This document shows positions 38,345-50,743 of a stretch of DNA of 64,000 nt, in pieces. The notes under the pieces are model-generated. The model saw only the letters and a program-made list of their open reading frames with translations. It made no database searches and had not been told where the DNA came from. A program made the translations under genes and the position numbers. Position 1 is the stretch's first letter. Each line of letters opens with the position of its first letter. The stretch is from positions 1 through 64,000 of the forward strand of contig NZ_JAJSOK010000010.1 of NCBI RefSeq assembly GCF_021283305.1. Reading direction: 5' to 3'. This DNA is from Pseudonocardia kujensis. Lineage in GTDB: Bacteria > Actinomycetota > Actinomycetes > Mycobacteriales > Pseudonocardiaceae.

Positions 38345-39226
38345 TTACCGGGGGCGGTGTGCGGCCAGCCGGGCGAAGTCCTCGACACCGAGTGTCTCGG
38401 CGCGGGCCATCGGATCGATACCGGCGGCGCGCAGGGCCTCCTCGGCGGCCGCGGGGGATCCGGCCCATCCGGCCAGCGCGGGCCGCAGGGCCTTGCGACG
38501 TTGCGCGAAAGCGGCGTCGACCAGCGCGAACACCTCGGCCCGGTCCACCCTGCCCCGATCTGCCGCGGCCCCGTCGCCGGGCGGCGGGTCCCGGCGGGTG
38601 AAGGCCAGCAACCCGGAGTCGACGTTGGGCACCGGCCAGAACACCGCCCGCGGGACCGGCCCGGCGCGGCGGGCGTCGGCGAACCAGGCCAGCTTGACGC
38701 TCGGGACGCCGTAGGTCTTGCTCCCGGGACCCGCCGCGAGCCGGTCCACGACCTCCTGCTGCACCATGACCAGGCCCTTCTCCAGGCTCGGCAGGGCGGC
38801 CAGCAGGTGGAGCAGGACGGGCACGCCGACGTTGTACGGCAGGTTCGCGACGACCGCGGTGGGCGCCGGGTCCAGCGCCTCGACCTTCATGGCGTCGACG
38901 TTCGTGACCGTCAGCCGGTCGGCCAGCGCCGGCGCGAACTCGGCGGCCGTGCCGGGCAGGGCGGCGGCGAGCGCCGGGTCGATCTCCACCGCGTGCACGT
39001 GCGCGGCGGCGGGGAGCAGCGCGAGGGTCAGCGAGCCCAGCCCGGGCCCGACCTCGACCACGACGTCCTCGGCCGTGAGGTCCGCGGCCCTGACGATCCG
39101 GCGGACCGTGTTCGGGTCGTGGACGAAGTTCTGCCCGAGCTTCTTGGTCGGGCGGATGCCGAAGCGCTCGGCGAGCGCACGCACCTCTGCCGGGCCCAGC
39201 AGGCGGGAGGTGGCGGGTTCGGTCAC
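38345..39226 (-). CDS. rsmA: 16S rRNA (adenine-1518/1519-N6,N6) dimethyltransferase
   Basis: 293 residues. It dimethylates two adjacent adenines in 16S helix 45. Motif X is [21 protein letters not shown], motif [17 protein letters not shown], and the catalytic motif [17 protein letters not shown], followed by [10 protein letters not shown] and a small C-terminal helical domain. The GTG start at 39226 has no clear ribosome site; GATGAT lies 6 nt upstream, so the transcript may be leaderless. Loss of this enzyme gives kasugamycin resistance in other bacteria. It follows rpfB in mycobacteria; here a HAD gene and a VOC pseudogene lie between. Confidence 0.95.
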   Translation of the reverse strand: MTEPATSRLLGPAEVRALAERFGIRPTKKLGQNFVHDPNTVRRIVRAADLTAEDVVVEVGPGLGSLTLALLPAAAHVHAVEIDPALAAALPGTAAEFAPALADRLTVTNVDAMKVEALDPAPTAVVANLPYNVGVPVLLHLLAALPSLEKGLVMVQQEVVDRLAAGPGSKTYGVPSVKLAWFADARRAGPVPRAVFWPVPNVDSGLLAFTRRDPPPGDGAAADRGRVDRAEVFALVDAAFAQRRKALRPALAGWAGSPAAAEEALRAAGIDPMARAETLGVEDFARLAAHRPR

Positions 39227-39269
39227 GGATCCATCATCCGGGATCGCACCCGCACGGCAGACTGCGGGG

Positions 39270-39955
39270 ATGCGGAGACTGCGCCGGCCCACCCTGCTCA
39301 CCGGCGATCCGGAGGCTCTCGACGCCCGGATCGCCGGCGACCTGGGCCTGTCCCGCTGCTCGTTCGAGGCCGAGCTCGAGGGCTTCGGCGTCTCCAGCGC
39401 GATCTACCCGCTGGGCCGCGACCGGTTCCTGGAGGTGTGCGCGGCCGTGCGGGAGGGGACGTCGGCGGCACGCCGGCTGGAGCGCGCGGGCGAGGGCATG
39501 TCCATGGTGATCCTCCAGGTCGCGGACCTGGAGGGGCAGCGGGAACGGCTCGCGGGGCACGGCATCCGGGTGGTCGCGGAGTTCGACCGCCCGCAGACCC
39601 GGGGCCGCTGGGCCTCCCGGCACCTGCATCCCGCCGACACGGGGCCGCCCTGCTCTCGCTCGACGTCTCGGACCCGCCCGAGGACTTCACCGTCGTCGAG
39701 GGGCCGTGGCGCGAGCACGTCCGCACCGGGGTCGTGACGGATCTGCGCGGGATCGAGGTCGTGGGCCCGGCGGGGCGCTGGGCGGCGGCGACCGGCGCCC
39801 CGCTCGACGGCGACACCCTGCGGCTCGACGACGCCACGGCCACCTTCCGGGGCGGCCCCGTCGAGGCCGTGACCACCGTGCTCCTGGAGGCGCGCGCGGA
39901 CCGTGAGCTGGACCTCGGCGGCGTCCGGTTCGTTCTGCGCAGGCCGCAGCCGTAA
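39270..39955 (+). pseudogene. VOC-family gene with a single-base frameshift
   Basis: The first frame (from ATG 39270, [22 protein letters not shown]) reads well to RWASRHLHPADTG, then loses sense. The next sensible frame continues as AALLSLDVSDPPEDFTVVEG to the stop at 39955. The switch falls at the GGGG run 39641-39644; one extra G would restore a protein of about 229 residues. The joined product resembles glyoxalase-like VOC proteins with a C-terminal repeat of the fold. Either a real single-base deletion or a homopolymer sequencing error. The TAA stop overlaps the probable -10 element of the next gene. Confidence 0.75.
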
Positions 39956-39967
39956 TACAGTCGCATC

Positions 39968-42888
<2,921 letters not shown>

Positions 42889-42946
42889 GGGCTGTGCTCG
42901 CCGGGTTCGACCCCGACGCGCGCGGCAGCGCCGAACGGTGCGTCCG

Positions 42947-43819
42947 CTACGCCGAGCGCGGTGCCCGACCGTCGGGCGACGGCACAGTCGCGACGGGCGG
43001 CAGGTCGGCGAGCCCGAAGACCCGCTCGGCGTTGCGGCCGGTGGCCCCGGCGAGCGCATCCGCCTGCACGCCACGGACTTCGGAGAGGCCACGCACCGTC
43101 CACGGTAGGCAGTAGGGCTCGTTGGCGCGGCCGCGGTGCGGGTGCGGAGTGAGGAACGGGGCGTCCGTCTCGACCAGCAGGTGGTCGTCGTCGGGGATCG
43201 CCGCGGCCTCGCGGAGCGCGGCGGCGTTGCGGAAGGTCACCGGTCCGGCGAACGACAGAACGTAACCGGCGTCGGCGCACTCGCGGGCCATCGCGGCGTC
43301 GCCGGAGAAGCAGTGGAAGACCACGGTCTCCGGCGCGCCCTCCTCCCGGAGCAGGCGCAGCACGTCGGCGTGCGCCTCGCGGTCGTGGATCATCAGCGGC
43401 TTGCCGAGCCGCTTGGCGAGGTCGATGTGCCAGCGGAAGGAGGCCTGCTGGGCCTCGGGCGGCGAGTGGTCCCAGTAGTAGTCCAGGCCCGTCTCGCCGA
43501 CCGCCACCACGCGCGGGTCGGCGGCCAGCCGCTCGATCTCGGCGAACTCGTCGTCCGTGACGGCGGCGGTGCGGGTCGGGTGCAGCGCGACGGCCGCCGC
43601 GACCCGCTCGTCCCAGTGCGCGGCCTGCACGGCCCATCTCGCGGCCGTGAGGTCGTCGGCCACGGTGACGGCGCGGCCGACGCCGACGGCGGCGGCCCGG
43701 TCCATGGCGGCGGCGACGTCCTCGGCCGTCTCGCAGCCACAGGCGTCGAGGTGGGTGTGGGCGTCGACGGTGGGCACGCCCAGCGGCTCGGGGGGCTCCG
43801 GCCGCTCGCGCCTAGCCAT
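42947..43819 (-). CDS. tatD: TatD-family deoxyribonuclease
   Basis: 290 residues. Metal ligands of the TIM-barrel: HxH in VDAHTHLDACG, Glu in GETGLDYYWDHS, His in MIHDREAHADVLR and VVFHCFSGD, Asp in LLVETDAPFLTPHPHRGR. The enzyme is a 3'-5' DNA exonuclease used in DNA repair. ATG 43819 is preferred (AGG five bases before); GTG 43825 would add two residues. It follows metG after a hairpin formed by the dispersed repeat and precedes rpfB, the conserved metG-tatD-rpfB order. Confidence 0.95.
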   Translation of the reverse strand: MARRERPEPPEPLGVPTVDAHTHLDACGCETAEDVAAAMDRAAAVGVGRAVTVADDLTAARWAVQAAHWDERVAAAVALHPTRTAAVTDDEFAEIERLAADPRVVAVGETGLDYYWDHSPPEAQQASFRWHIDLAKRLGKPLMIHDREAHADVLRLLREEGAPETVVFHCFSGDAAMARECADAGYVLSFAGPVTFRNAAALREAAAIPDDDHLLVETDAPFLTPHPHRGRANEPYCLPWTVRGLSEVRGVQADALAGATGRNAERVFGLADLPPVATVPSPDGRAPRSA

Positions 43820-43829
43820 CGGCACCTGC

Positions 43830-43896
43830 GTGCGTCAGGGAACCACAACGAGTCGTAACGCCGTTACTCAACCCGTTGTGGTTCCCTACTGCGATC
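43830..43896. repeat. Third site of the dispersed repeat: inverted pair between metG and tatD
   Basis: GGGAACCACAACG (43838-43850) pairs with CGTTGTGGTTCCC (43874-43886), 13 bp, around a 23-nt loop that contains its own short inverted repeat (CGTAACGCCGTTACT). The outer flanks TGCGTCA and CTACTGCGATC match the ends of the copies at 25593-25697. It starts 5 nt upstream of the tatD GTG and ends 11 nt after the metG stop, so it could attenuate metG read-through into tatD. Confidence 0.75.
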
Positions 43897-43906
43897 AGGG
43901 GGCGGG

Positions 43907-45697
43907 TCACTTCTGGATCGGTGCCCACTCCGGGCCGGTCTCGCCGAGCTCGGGGGCCAGCTTGGCGAACAGCGGGGTCGGCTTGGCCAGCGGGCGGCCG
44001 ACCTCGATCGGCCGGGACTCCCAGGTGGCCTGCTGGTCGGTGTAGTCCCCGGTGAGGACGGAGTAGTCCGGGCCGTCGCCCAGGTCCTCCACCGACCGGA
44101 TCTCCGGCTGTGCCGCCCACACGCCCTCGCCGCCCAGCGCCTCGTGCACCTTCTGCGCGGCGTGCGGCAGGAACGGCGTGAGCAGGGTGTTCGCGTCGGA
44201 CACCACCTGCAGCGCGGTGTGCAGGATCGTGTCCCGGCGGTCCGGGTCGTCCTTGCGCTTCCACGGCTCCTGGTCGGAGATGTACTTGTTCGCCGCGCCC
44301 ACGACCCGCATCGCCTCGGTGACCGCCTGCTTGAAGCGGTTGCGGCGCAGCAGGTCGCCGACGGTGTCGAAGCCGGCCCTCGAGGTGGCGAGCAGGGCCG
44401 CGTCGGCCTCGGTGGGCGCCGTGGGCTTCGGGATCGCGCCCACGTTCTTGTGCGCCATCGAGATCGAGCGGTTGACGAGGTTGCCCCACTCGTTGGCCAG
44501 CTCGAAGTTGATCCGCCGGACGAACTCCTCCCAGGTGAAGTCCGTGTCCTGGTTCTCCGGACCGGCGACGGCGATGAAGTAGCGCAGCGCGTCCGGCCCG
44601 AACTCCCGCAGGAAGTCCCCGACGTAGATCACGGTGCCGCGTGAGGTCGAGAACTTCGACCCGCTCATCGTGAGGTACTCCGACGACACGATCTCGCTGG
44701 GCAGGTTCAGCGTGCCGAACGTGCCGGGCTCGCCGCCGTGGTCGCCCTGGCCGTTCTGCCCGAGCAGGATCGCCGGCCACATCACCGAGTGGAAGGTGAT
44801 GTTGTCCTTGCCCATGAAGTAGTAGCTCTGGGCGGCCGGGTCGGTCCACCACTGCTTCCACGCGTCCGGGTCGGAACCGCGGCGGGCCCACTCGACGGAC
44901 GCCGAGAGGTACCCGATGACGGCGTCGAACCAGACGTAGATGCGCTTGAGCGGGTTGTCGCGCCAGCCGTCGAGCGGCACCGGGACGCCCCAGTCGAGGT
45001 CGCGGGTGATGGCCCGCGGCTTGAGGTCCTCGATCAGGTTGGCGCTGAACTTGAGCACGTTCGGCCGCCAGTCGGTGCGCGTGGACAGCCAGCGGCCCAG
45101 CGACTCGGAGAAGGCGGGCAGGTCGAGGAAGAAGTGCTCGGTCTCGACGAACTTCGGCGTCTCGCCGTTGATCCGCGACCGGGGGTTGATCAGGTCGGCG
45201 GGGTCGAGCTGGTTGCCGCAGTTGTCGCACTGGTCGCCGCGCGCGCCGTCGTACCCGCAGATCGGGCACGTGCCCTCGACGTAGCGGTCCGGCAGCGTAC
45301 GGCCCGTGGACGGGCTGATCGCACCCATCTGGGTCTTGGGGACGATGTACCCGTTCTTGTACAGCGACAGGAACATCTGCTGCGTGACGTCGTAGTGGTT
45401 CGACGTCGTGGTCCGGGTGAACAGGTCGTACGACAGCCCGAGGCCCTGCAGGTCCTCGGTGATGACCTTGTTGTACTTGTCCGCGAGCTGGCGCGGGGTG
45501 AGGTTCTCCGCGTCGGCCTGCACCTGGATCGGGGTGCCGTGCTCGTCCGTGCCGCTGACCATGAGCACCCGGTCGCCCGACATCCGGCGGAAGCGCGAGA
45601 AGACGTCGGAGGGCACACCGAAGCCGGAGACGTGGCCGATGTGCCGCGGACCGTTGGCGTACGGCCACGCCACGGCGGTCAGCACGGAGGAACTCAT
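43907..45697 (-). CDS. metG: Methionyl-tRNA synthetase
   Basis: 596 residues. HIGH motif in [18 protein letters not shown]; the zinc knuckle is [18 protein letters not shown] (one four-cysteine knuckle); the KMSKS equivalent is [11 protein letters not shown]. The anticodon-binding helical domain follows ([19 protein letters not shown] onward). No C-terminal tRNA-binding domain is present. It charges initiator and elongator tRNA-Met. The ATG lies 6 nt after TACGCT on the minus strand, so leaderless. Confidence 0.97.
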   Translation of the reverse strand: MSSSVLTAVAWPYANGPRHIGHVSGFGVPSDVFSRFRRMSGDRVLMVSGTDEHGTPIQVQADAENLTPRQLADKYNKVITEDLQGLGLSYDLFTRTTTSNHYDVTQQMFLSLYKNGYIVPKTQMGAISPSTGRTLPDRYVEGTCPICGYDGARGDQCDNCGNQLDPADLINPRSRINGETPKFVETEHFFLDLPAFSESLGRWLSTRTDWRPNVLKFSANLIEDLKPRAITRDLDWGVPVPLDGWRDNPLKRIYVWFDAVIGYLSASVEWARRGSDPDAWKQWWTDPAAQSYYFMGKDNITFHSVMWPAILLGQNGQGDHGGEPGTFGTLNLPSEIVSSEYLTMSGSKFSTSRGTVIYVGDFLREFGPDALRYFIAVAGPENQDTDFTWEEFVRRINFELANEWGNLVNRSISMAHKNVGAIPKPTAPTEADAALLATSRAGFDTVGDLLRRNRFKQAVTEAMRVVGAANKYISDQEPWKRKDDPDRRDTILHTALQVVSDANTLLTPFLPHAAQKVHEALGGEGVWAAQPEIRSVEDLGDGPDYSVLTGDYTDQQATWESRPIEVGRPLAKPTPLFAKLAPELGETGPEWAPIQK

Positions 45698-45875
45698 GTG
45701 ACCAGCGTAGGCCCGCCGCGGAACCGGCTTCCCGCCGCCCACGGCAGGGTGATCGGAGCCCGCCGCGACGGCGCGCCCGGCTGCGCGGACGGCCGCTCCA
45801 CGGGGCCGCCGGTGGGGCCCCACGAAGGCTCGATCAGCCTGTCCGTGCCGGAGTCGAGGCCACGGCGACGGGCAG

Positions 45876-46327
45876 GTGAGGCCGGTGTTCGAGCAGACGG
45901 GGTCCCGTGCGGGCCCCGCCGGGGCGCGGACGGGCCGGCTGCCCGAGGCGGCGTGGGGCATCCGCGTCCCCGGTGAGGCCTGGTCGGTGGGACTCGTCCG
46001 CGGCGCGCTGCGGGTCTGGCTGGGCACGCTCGGGTGGCCCGACGGCCACGCCGACGACGTCGTCACCGCCACCGTCGAGGCGCTGACGCACGCGATCCGG
46101 CACGCCCACCCCACCCGTATCGAGGGCGGCCCGCTCTGGCTCGAGGCCGGCGTCGTCGTCGGCGCGGTCTCACGGTCCGTCGAGATCGCGCTGCGGCCCG
46201 GGGCGCCGCCGGTGCGGACGAGCTCCCCGCGCCCGTCCGCGACCTGACCGCCGCGGTGCAGGTCCGGTCCACCGGTGGCCCGGCCTGGGACAGCCGCGTG
46301 CTCCTTCGCAGCCACCCCGACCCGTGA
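45876..46327 (+). pseudogene. Possible remnant of an RsbW-like HATPase protein, frame disrupted
   Basis: The frame 45876-46247 contains [39 protein letters not shown], which resembles the helix and N-box of anti-sigma-factor kinases (family form EAxxNAxxHxxP), but the key Asn is His here. It ends soon after VEIALRP. A second frame, one base off, continues with [21 protein letters not shown] to a stop at 46327, so one indel near 46200 would extend the protein to about 150 residues. Given the neighbouring GH15 remnant, this patch looks decayed. A short intact protein of unknown function is the alternative. Confidence 0.35.
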
Positions 46328-46382
46328 GCGCGGGTCGGGCCTCCCGTCCCACCCCGGCGCGGTCCAGGTTGATCGCGGAGCT

Positions 46383-46702
46383 GATCATCCGCTGCCGGTG
46401 CTCGGCATCGTGGTCGCGCAGCAGCGGTATGAAGTCCGGCACCTCGACGATCCCGTGTTCGGTGAGGAACGGGGTGATCAGGACGTTGGAGTCGGGGAAG
46501 TGGGACTGCTGGCGGGAGGCGACCTCGCAGGTCGGGTGCAGCTCCAGTGGCCGCCGGTCTCCTCGTCGAGCAGCGCGGCGAAGGGGCTGGGCGAGTCGAG
46601 GCGGGGCGCGCAGAACCAGTCGACCGTGCCGTCGGTGCCGATCAGGGCCGCGGTCCGCAGGTCGCCGACCATGCCGTGCTCGGCGATCGGCAGCTGCGTC
46701 AC
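46383..46702 (-). pseudogene. Truncated, frameshifted glycoside hydrolase family 15 (glucoamylase/trehalase-like) gene
   Basis: From GTG 46702, overlapping the zwf stop (GTGA), the frame reads QLPIAEHGMVGDLRTAALIG, then TDGTVDWFCAPRLDSPSPFA, the GH15 N-terminus. After GGHW one base is missing (near 46550), and only the shifted frame continues the family sequence: LHPTCEVASRQQSHFPDSNV, then FLTEHGIVEVPDFIPLLRDHD and AEHRQRM. Homology then stops near 46383, so about 500 residues, including the catalytic glutamates, are gone. The intact zwf-GH15 pair is common in actinomycetes, so this is a decayed operon partner. Confidence 0.85.
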
Positions 46703-48105
46703 CCGCGCTCCCGGGCGTCGCGCTCCTCGGGGATCCGCCAGCCCCGCGGGCCGGGCAGGTCGACGGCCTCCTGCGGCCCCCACGAGCCCTGCGGGTAGGT
46801 GTGCACGGGCGGCGGGTCGGCGAGCACCGGGTCGCACAGCTCCCACAGCCGCTCGACCTCGGCGGTGGAGGTGAACAGGGCCTGGTCGCCCCGCATGGCG
46901 TCGAGCAGCAGCCGTTCGTAGGCCTCGACGGCGGTCGAGCCGGGGAACGCCTCGACCAGCGCCAGGCTCATCCGGGCGTGCGCGATCTCCAGCGCAGGGC
47001 CCGGGCGCTTGGCGCGGAGGTCGACGAAGATCTCGGCGTCGTCGGTCAGCTCCAGGACGAGCTCGTTGGGCTCGCCGTCGGCGTCGCAGGGGAAGACCTC
47101 GAGCGGCGGCTCCCGGAAGCCGACGGTGATCGTGCGCCGGGTCTGCGCGAGCGCCTTGCCCGTGCGCAGGTAGAACGGCACGCCCTTCCACCGCCAGTTG
47201 TCGACGCGCGCCTCGAGCGCCACGAACGTCTCGACCTGCGAGTCGTCGGCGACGCCCTCCTCGTCCCGGTAGCCCTCGTACTGCCCGAAGACGACCTTCG
47301 CCGGGTCCAGCCGGCGGATCGCCCGGAAGACCTTCGCCTTCTCCTCGTGCAGCCCCTCGGCGTCGATCGCCGTGGGCGGCTCCAGCGCGACGAAGCCCAG
47401 CAGCTGGAACAGGTGCGTGGAGATCATGTCGCGGAACGTGCCGGTCGACTCCATGAACGACGCCCGGCCCTCGATCCCGATCTCCTCCGGGACGTCGATC
47501 TGCACGTAGGCGACGTGCTGCGCGTTCCACACCGGCTCGAACAGCCCGTTCGCGAAGCGCAGCGCCAGGATGTTCTGCACCGCCTCCTTGCCCAGGAAGT
47601 GGTCGATCCGGAACAGCTGCTCGGGCGCGAACACGTCGAGCAGCGCCGCGTCGAGCTCCTTCGCCGACGCCAGGTCGGTCCCGAACGGCTTCTCCAGCAC
47701 CAGGTGGGCCCGCTCGTTCAGGCCCTCCTTCTCCAGCATCCGGACCATGCCGATCGCCGCCGACGGCGGCACGGACAGGTAGACGAGCCGGCGCGCGTCG
47801 CCGCCCAGCTCCTGCTCCACCGCACGTACGGCCTCGGCGAGCTCCGACCCGTCGTCGGCCGAGGAGGTCACGAAGCTGATCCGGGAGGCGAAGTCCTCCC
47901 ACCCCTCGCCCTCCTGGCGGACCTCGTCCCGGAACTCCTCGTCCGTCCCGGGCGAGTGCCGACCGGACCCGATGATCCGGAAGGCCGCCGGCAGCAGCCC
48001 CTCGCGCCAGAGGAAGAAGAGCCCCGGGAAGAGCTTGCGCCGCGCGAGGTCGCCGGTGGCGCCGAAGAGGACGAGCACCTGGGGCGGGAGATCCGGACCG
48101 GTCAT
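46699..48105 (-). CDS. zwf: Glucose-6-phosphate 1-dehydrogenase
   Basis: 468 residues. The NADP-binding motif is [21 protein letters not shown]; the active-site signature [21 protein letters not shown] contains the catalytic His and Lys; later comes [23 protein letters not shown] and a C-terminal [17 protein letters not shown]. It makes 6-phosphogluconolactone and NADPH. It is not next to tkt/tal/opcA as in the main actinobacterial pentose-phosphate operon, so this is probably an extra isoform. Divergent from the KhtT-like gene; its downstream GH15 partner is a pseudogene. Confidence 0.95.
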   Translation of the reverse strand: MTGPDLPPQVLVLFGATGDLARRKLFPGLFFLWREGLLPAAFRIIGSGRHSPGTDEEFRDEVRQEGEGWEDFASRISFVTSSADDGSELAEAVRAVEQELGGDARRLVYLSVPPSAAIGMVRMLEKEGLNERAHLVLEKPFGTDLASAKELDAALLDVFAPEQLFRIDHFLGKEAVQNILALRFANGLFEPVWNAQHVAYVQIDVPEEIGIEGRASFMESTGTFRDMISTHLFQLLGFVALEPPTAIDAEGLHEEKAKVFRAIRRLDPAKVVFGQYEGYRDEEGVADDSQVETFVALEARVDNWRWKGVPFYLRTGKALAQTRRTITVGFREPPLEVFPCDADGEPNELVLELTDDAEIFVDLRAKRPGPALEIAHARMSLALVEAFPGSTAVEAYERLLLDAMRGDQALFTSTAEVERLWELCDPVLADPPPVHTYPQGSWGPQEAVDLPGPRGWRIPEERDARERG

Positions 48106-48183
48106 GGGGCCCTCTACCCCGCCCGGTCCAGCGGCCAATCCTCCGTGGCGGGACGTCACGATCGTCCGGGTTACCGTTGTGGG

Positions 48184-48666
48184 GTGAACGTGGAGGTCAC
48201 TCCCCTGCCCGGGATCGGCGTACGCAAGGACTTCGCCCTGCGCAACGGCCGTCGCGTCGGTGTCGTCACCCATCGCGACGGCCAGATCGAGCTGATCCTG
48301 TCCAAGTCCGACGATCCGGACGCCTGCCTGGCCGAGCTGCCGCTGACCGCCGAGGAGGCCTCGGCGCTGGCCAACCTGCTCGGTGCGCCGCAGCTGGTCG
48401 CGCAGCTCAACGAGGAGCACAAGGACCTGCCGGGCATCCACACCAGGCAGATCCCGGTGCTCGAGAACAGCCCGTACGACGGGCGGACGCTGGGCGACAC
48501 CGCCCTGCGCACCCGGACGAGCGTCTCGGTGGTCGCGGTGATGCGAGCCGGCCAGGCGCACCCGTCCCCCACTCCCGACTTCACCCTGACCGCCGGGGAC
48601 CTGCTGGTCACCGTCGGCACGTCCGAGGGGCTCGACAACGCCGTCAAGATCCTCAAGAACGGATAG
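48184..48666 (+). CDS. KhtT-like regulatory subunit (TrkA-C/RCK-C domain)
   Basis: 160 residues. An N-terminal segment ([31 protein letters not shown]) is followed by a linker and an RCK-C domain (about 75-160: [36 protein letters not shown], ending [25 protein letters not shown]). Such RCK-C domains bind nucleotides, in KhtT of Bacillus cyclic di-AMP, to gate the partner antiporter. The GTG lies 6 nt after TACCGT (48172-48177), leaderless. The antiporter gene begins 3 bp after its stop. Confidence 0.87.
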   Translation: MNVEVTPLPGIGVRKDFALRNGRRVGVVTHRDGQIELILSKSDDPDACLAELPLTAEEASALANLLGAPQLVAQLNEEHKDLPGIHTRQIPVLENSPYDGRTLGDTALRTRTSVSVVAVMRAGQAHPSPTPDFTLTAGDLLVTVGTSEGLDNAVKILKNG

Positions 48667-48669
48667 CCC

Positions 48670-49863
48670 GTGGACCACACCGCGCTCGAACTGATCGAGC
48701 TCGGCGCCGTCTTCTTCGGGCTCGGACTGCTCGGCCGGCTGGCGGGCCGGATCGGCCTCTCCCCCATCCCGCTCTACCTCGTCGGCGGGCTCTGCTTCGG
48801 CACCGGCGGCCTGTTCCCGCTCGGGGACATCGGCGAGTTCACGTCGCTGGCCAGCGAGGTCGGCGTCGTCCTGCTGCTGTTGCTGCTGGGCCTGGAGTAC
48901 TCCGCCGCCGAGCTGATGACCGGGCTCAAACGCTCGTGGACCGGCGGCGTGCTCGACATCGTGCTCAACGCCGCGCCGGGCGTGGCGGTGGCGCTGATCC
49001 TCGGCTGGGGTCCGGTCGGGGCGATGGTGATGGGCGGCGTCACGTACATCTCGTCGTCCGGGATCGTCGCCAAGGTGCTGTCCGACCTCGGCCGGCTCGG
49101 TAACCGCGAGACGCCGGTCGTGCTGTCGATCCTCGTGTTCGAGGACCTGGTCATGGCGGTCTACCTGCCGATCCTCACCGCCCTGCTGATCGGCGTGACG
49201 TTCATCGGCGGGCTCGAGGCCGTCGGGATCTCGCTCGCGGTGATCGCCGTCGTGCTGCTGGTGGCGCTGCGCTGGGGCCGGTACGTCTCGGCCGTCGTCG
49301 ACAGCCCGGACCGCGAGGTCTTCCTGCTCAAGGTGCTCGGCGCGGCGCTGCTCGTCGCCGGGCTCGCCTCGGCGCTGCAGGTCTCCGCCGCGGTCGGCGC
49401 CTTCCTGCTGGGCATCGCGATCTCCGGGTCCACCGCGCACAACGCCACCCGGCTGCTCGAGCCGCTGCGGGACCTGTTCGCGGCGGTGTTCTTCGTGGTC
49501 TTCGGGCTGAACACCGACCCGAAGGCCATCCCGCCGGTGCTCGGCTGGGCGGTGGTGCTCGCCGTCGCCACCTCGGCGACCAAGATCGCGACCGGCTGGT
49601 GGGCGGCCCGGCGGCAGGGCATCGGGAAGCTCGGCCGGGCCCGCGCGGGTGCCGCGCTCATCGCCCGGGGTGAGTTCTCGATCGTCATCGCGGGCCTGGC
49701 GGTGTCCTACGCCGCCGTGCCGGCCCAGCTGGCCGCACTGGCCACCGCGTACGTACTGATCATGGCGATCCTCGGCCCGATCGCGGCCAAGTTCGTGGAG
49801 CCGGTCGCCCGCGCGCTCCAGCGCCGGTCGGCGCCCGCGCCCGCCCCGACCGCGGGCAACTGA
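48670..49863 (+). CDS. CPA2-family K+/H+ antiporter, KhtU/KefB-like membrane subunit
   Basis: 397 residues with about 12 membrane segments ([20 protein letters not shown] through [17 protein letters not shown]). Typical CPA2 features are [52 protein letters not shown] with the conserved Asp of the ion path, and [21 protein letters not shown] motifs. No cytoplasmic RCK domain is attached, since the regulatory part is the separate upstream gene. Together they expel K+ in exchange for protons, for pH and osmotic control. Ends at a 17-bp hairpin. Confidence 0.92.
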   Translation: MDHTALELIELGAVFFGLGLLGRLAGRIGLSPIPLYLVGGLCFGTGGLFPLGDIGEFTSLASEVGVVLLLLLLGLEYSAAELMTGLKRSWTGGVLDIVLNAAPGVAVALILGWGPVGAMVMGGVTYISSSGIVAKVLSDLGRLGNRETPVVLSILVFEDLVMAVYLPILTALLIGVTFIGGLEAVGISLAVIAVVLLVALRWGRYVSAVVDSPDREVFLLKVLGAALLVAGLASALQVSAAVGAFLLGIAISGSTAHNATRLLEPLRDLFAAVFFVVFGLNTDPKAIPPVLGWAVVLAVATSATKIATGWWAARRQGIGKLGRARAGAALIARGEFSIVIAGLAVSYAAVPAQLAALATAYVLIMAILGPIAAKFVEPVARALQRRSAPAPAPTAGN

Positions 49864-49865
49864 CC

Positions 49866-49902
49866 CGTGAGTGGCACGTGCCGGCGGCACGTGCCACTCA
49901 CG
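49866..49902. terminator. 17-bp perfect hairpin shared by convergent genes, containing the rsmI stop codon
   Basis: CGTGAGTGGCACGTGCC (49866-49882), a 3-nt loop, GGCACGTGCCACTCACG (49886-49902). It begins 3 nt after the antiporter stop, and its right arm includes the last codons of rsmI (stop at 49898-49900). Confidence 0.85.
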
Positions 49903-50719
49903 AGGACTGCAGGGTGGCGTTGTAGAGCTCGCGCTTGCCCACGCCGGCGGCCTTCGCCACCGCGGCCACGGCGTCCTTGAGCCGCTCGCCCTCGGCGACC
50001 CGCTCCTGCACCGCCGGCACCAGGGACTCGACCGGCGGAGCGGCCGAGGGCGCGGCACCGGCGAGCACCACCGTGATCTCGCCCCGCACCTCGCCCGCCG
50101 CCCACTCCGCCAGCTCGGCGAGCGGGCCCCGGCGGACCTCCTCGTAGGTCTTCGTCAGCTCGCGGCACACCGCGGCGGCGCGCTCCGGCCCCAGCACCTC
50201 GACCGCCGCCCGGAGCGTGTCGCCCAGCCGGTGGGGGGACTCGAAGAACACGACCGCCCGGGGCTCGTGGAGGAGCTGCCCCAGCCATCGCGTCCGCTCC
50301 CCGGCCTTGCGCGGTGCGAAGCCCTCGAAGCAGAAGCGGTCGCAGGGCAGGCCGGAGAGGACCAGCGCGGTCGTCACGGCCGACGGGCCGGGCAGGCAGG
50401 TGATCGGCAGGTCCTCGGCCGCCGCGGCCGCCACGAGCCGGTAGCCGGGATCCGACACCGCCGGCATCCCGGCGTCGGTGACGACCAGCACGGTCCGGCC
50501 GGCGCGGACGTCGTCGAGCAGGCCGGGCATCCGGGCCGTCTCCACGGCGTCGTAGTGGCTGAGCACCGTGCCCCGCACCGGGACGTCGAGGGCCGCGGCG
50601 AGCGCCCGGAAGCGCCGGGTGTCCTCGGCCGCGACGACGTCGGCGGTGGCGATGGCCTCCCGCAGCCGGACCGAGGCGTCCCGGGCGTCGCCCAGCGGGG
50701 TGGCGGCGAGAACGAGCAT
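49898..50719 (-). CDS. rsmI: 16S rRNA (cytidine-1402-2'-O)-methyltransferase
   Basis: 273 residues. Tetrapyrrole-methylase fold: [78 protein letters not shown], and [10 protein letters not shown], all landmarks of RsmI. It methylates the 2'-O of C1402 in the ribosomal P site. The ATG lies 7 nt after TAGGCT on the minus strand. It is divergent from pmt with only 24 bp between starts, the arrangement of Rv1003/Rv1002c. Confidence 0.96.
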   Translation of the reverse strand: MLVLAATPLGDARDASVRLREAIATADVVAAEDTRRFRALAAALDVPVRGTVLSHYDAVETARMPGLLDDVRAGRTVLVVTDAGMPAVSDPGYRLVAAAAAEDLPITCLPGPSAVTTALVLSGLPCDRFCFEGFAPRKAGERTRWLGQLLHEPRAVVFFESPHRLGDTLRAAVEVLGPERAAAVCRELTKTYEEVRRGPLAELAEWAAGEVRGEITVVLAGAAPSAAPPVESLVPAVQERVAEGERLKDAVAAVAKAAGVGKRELYNATLQSS

Positions 50720-50743
50720 GACCGTGAGCCTACGATCGGGCCG
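50720..50743. promoter_or_regulatory. 24-bp divergent intergenic region with overlapping -10 elements for rsmI and pmt
   Basis: Minus-strand TAGGCT (50732 to 50727) lies 7 nt before the rsmI ATG; plus-strand TACGAT (50731-50736) lies 7 nt before the pmt GTG. The two hexamers share the TA at 50731-50732. Both transcripts would be leaderless and the promoters mutually exclusive; each -35 region lies inside the other gene. Confidence 0.6.

Noticed and set aside
46699-46702. GH15 gene as a functional short protein
   Set aside because: The frame ends after about 75 residues and the family sequence continues only in another frame; no catalytic part remains.
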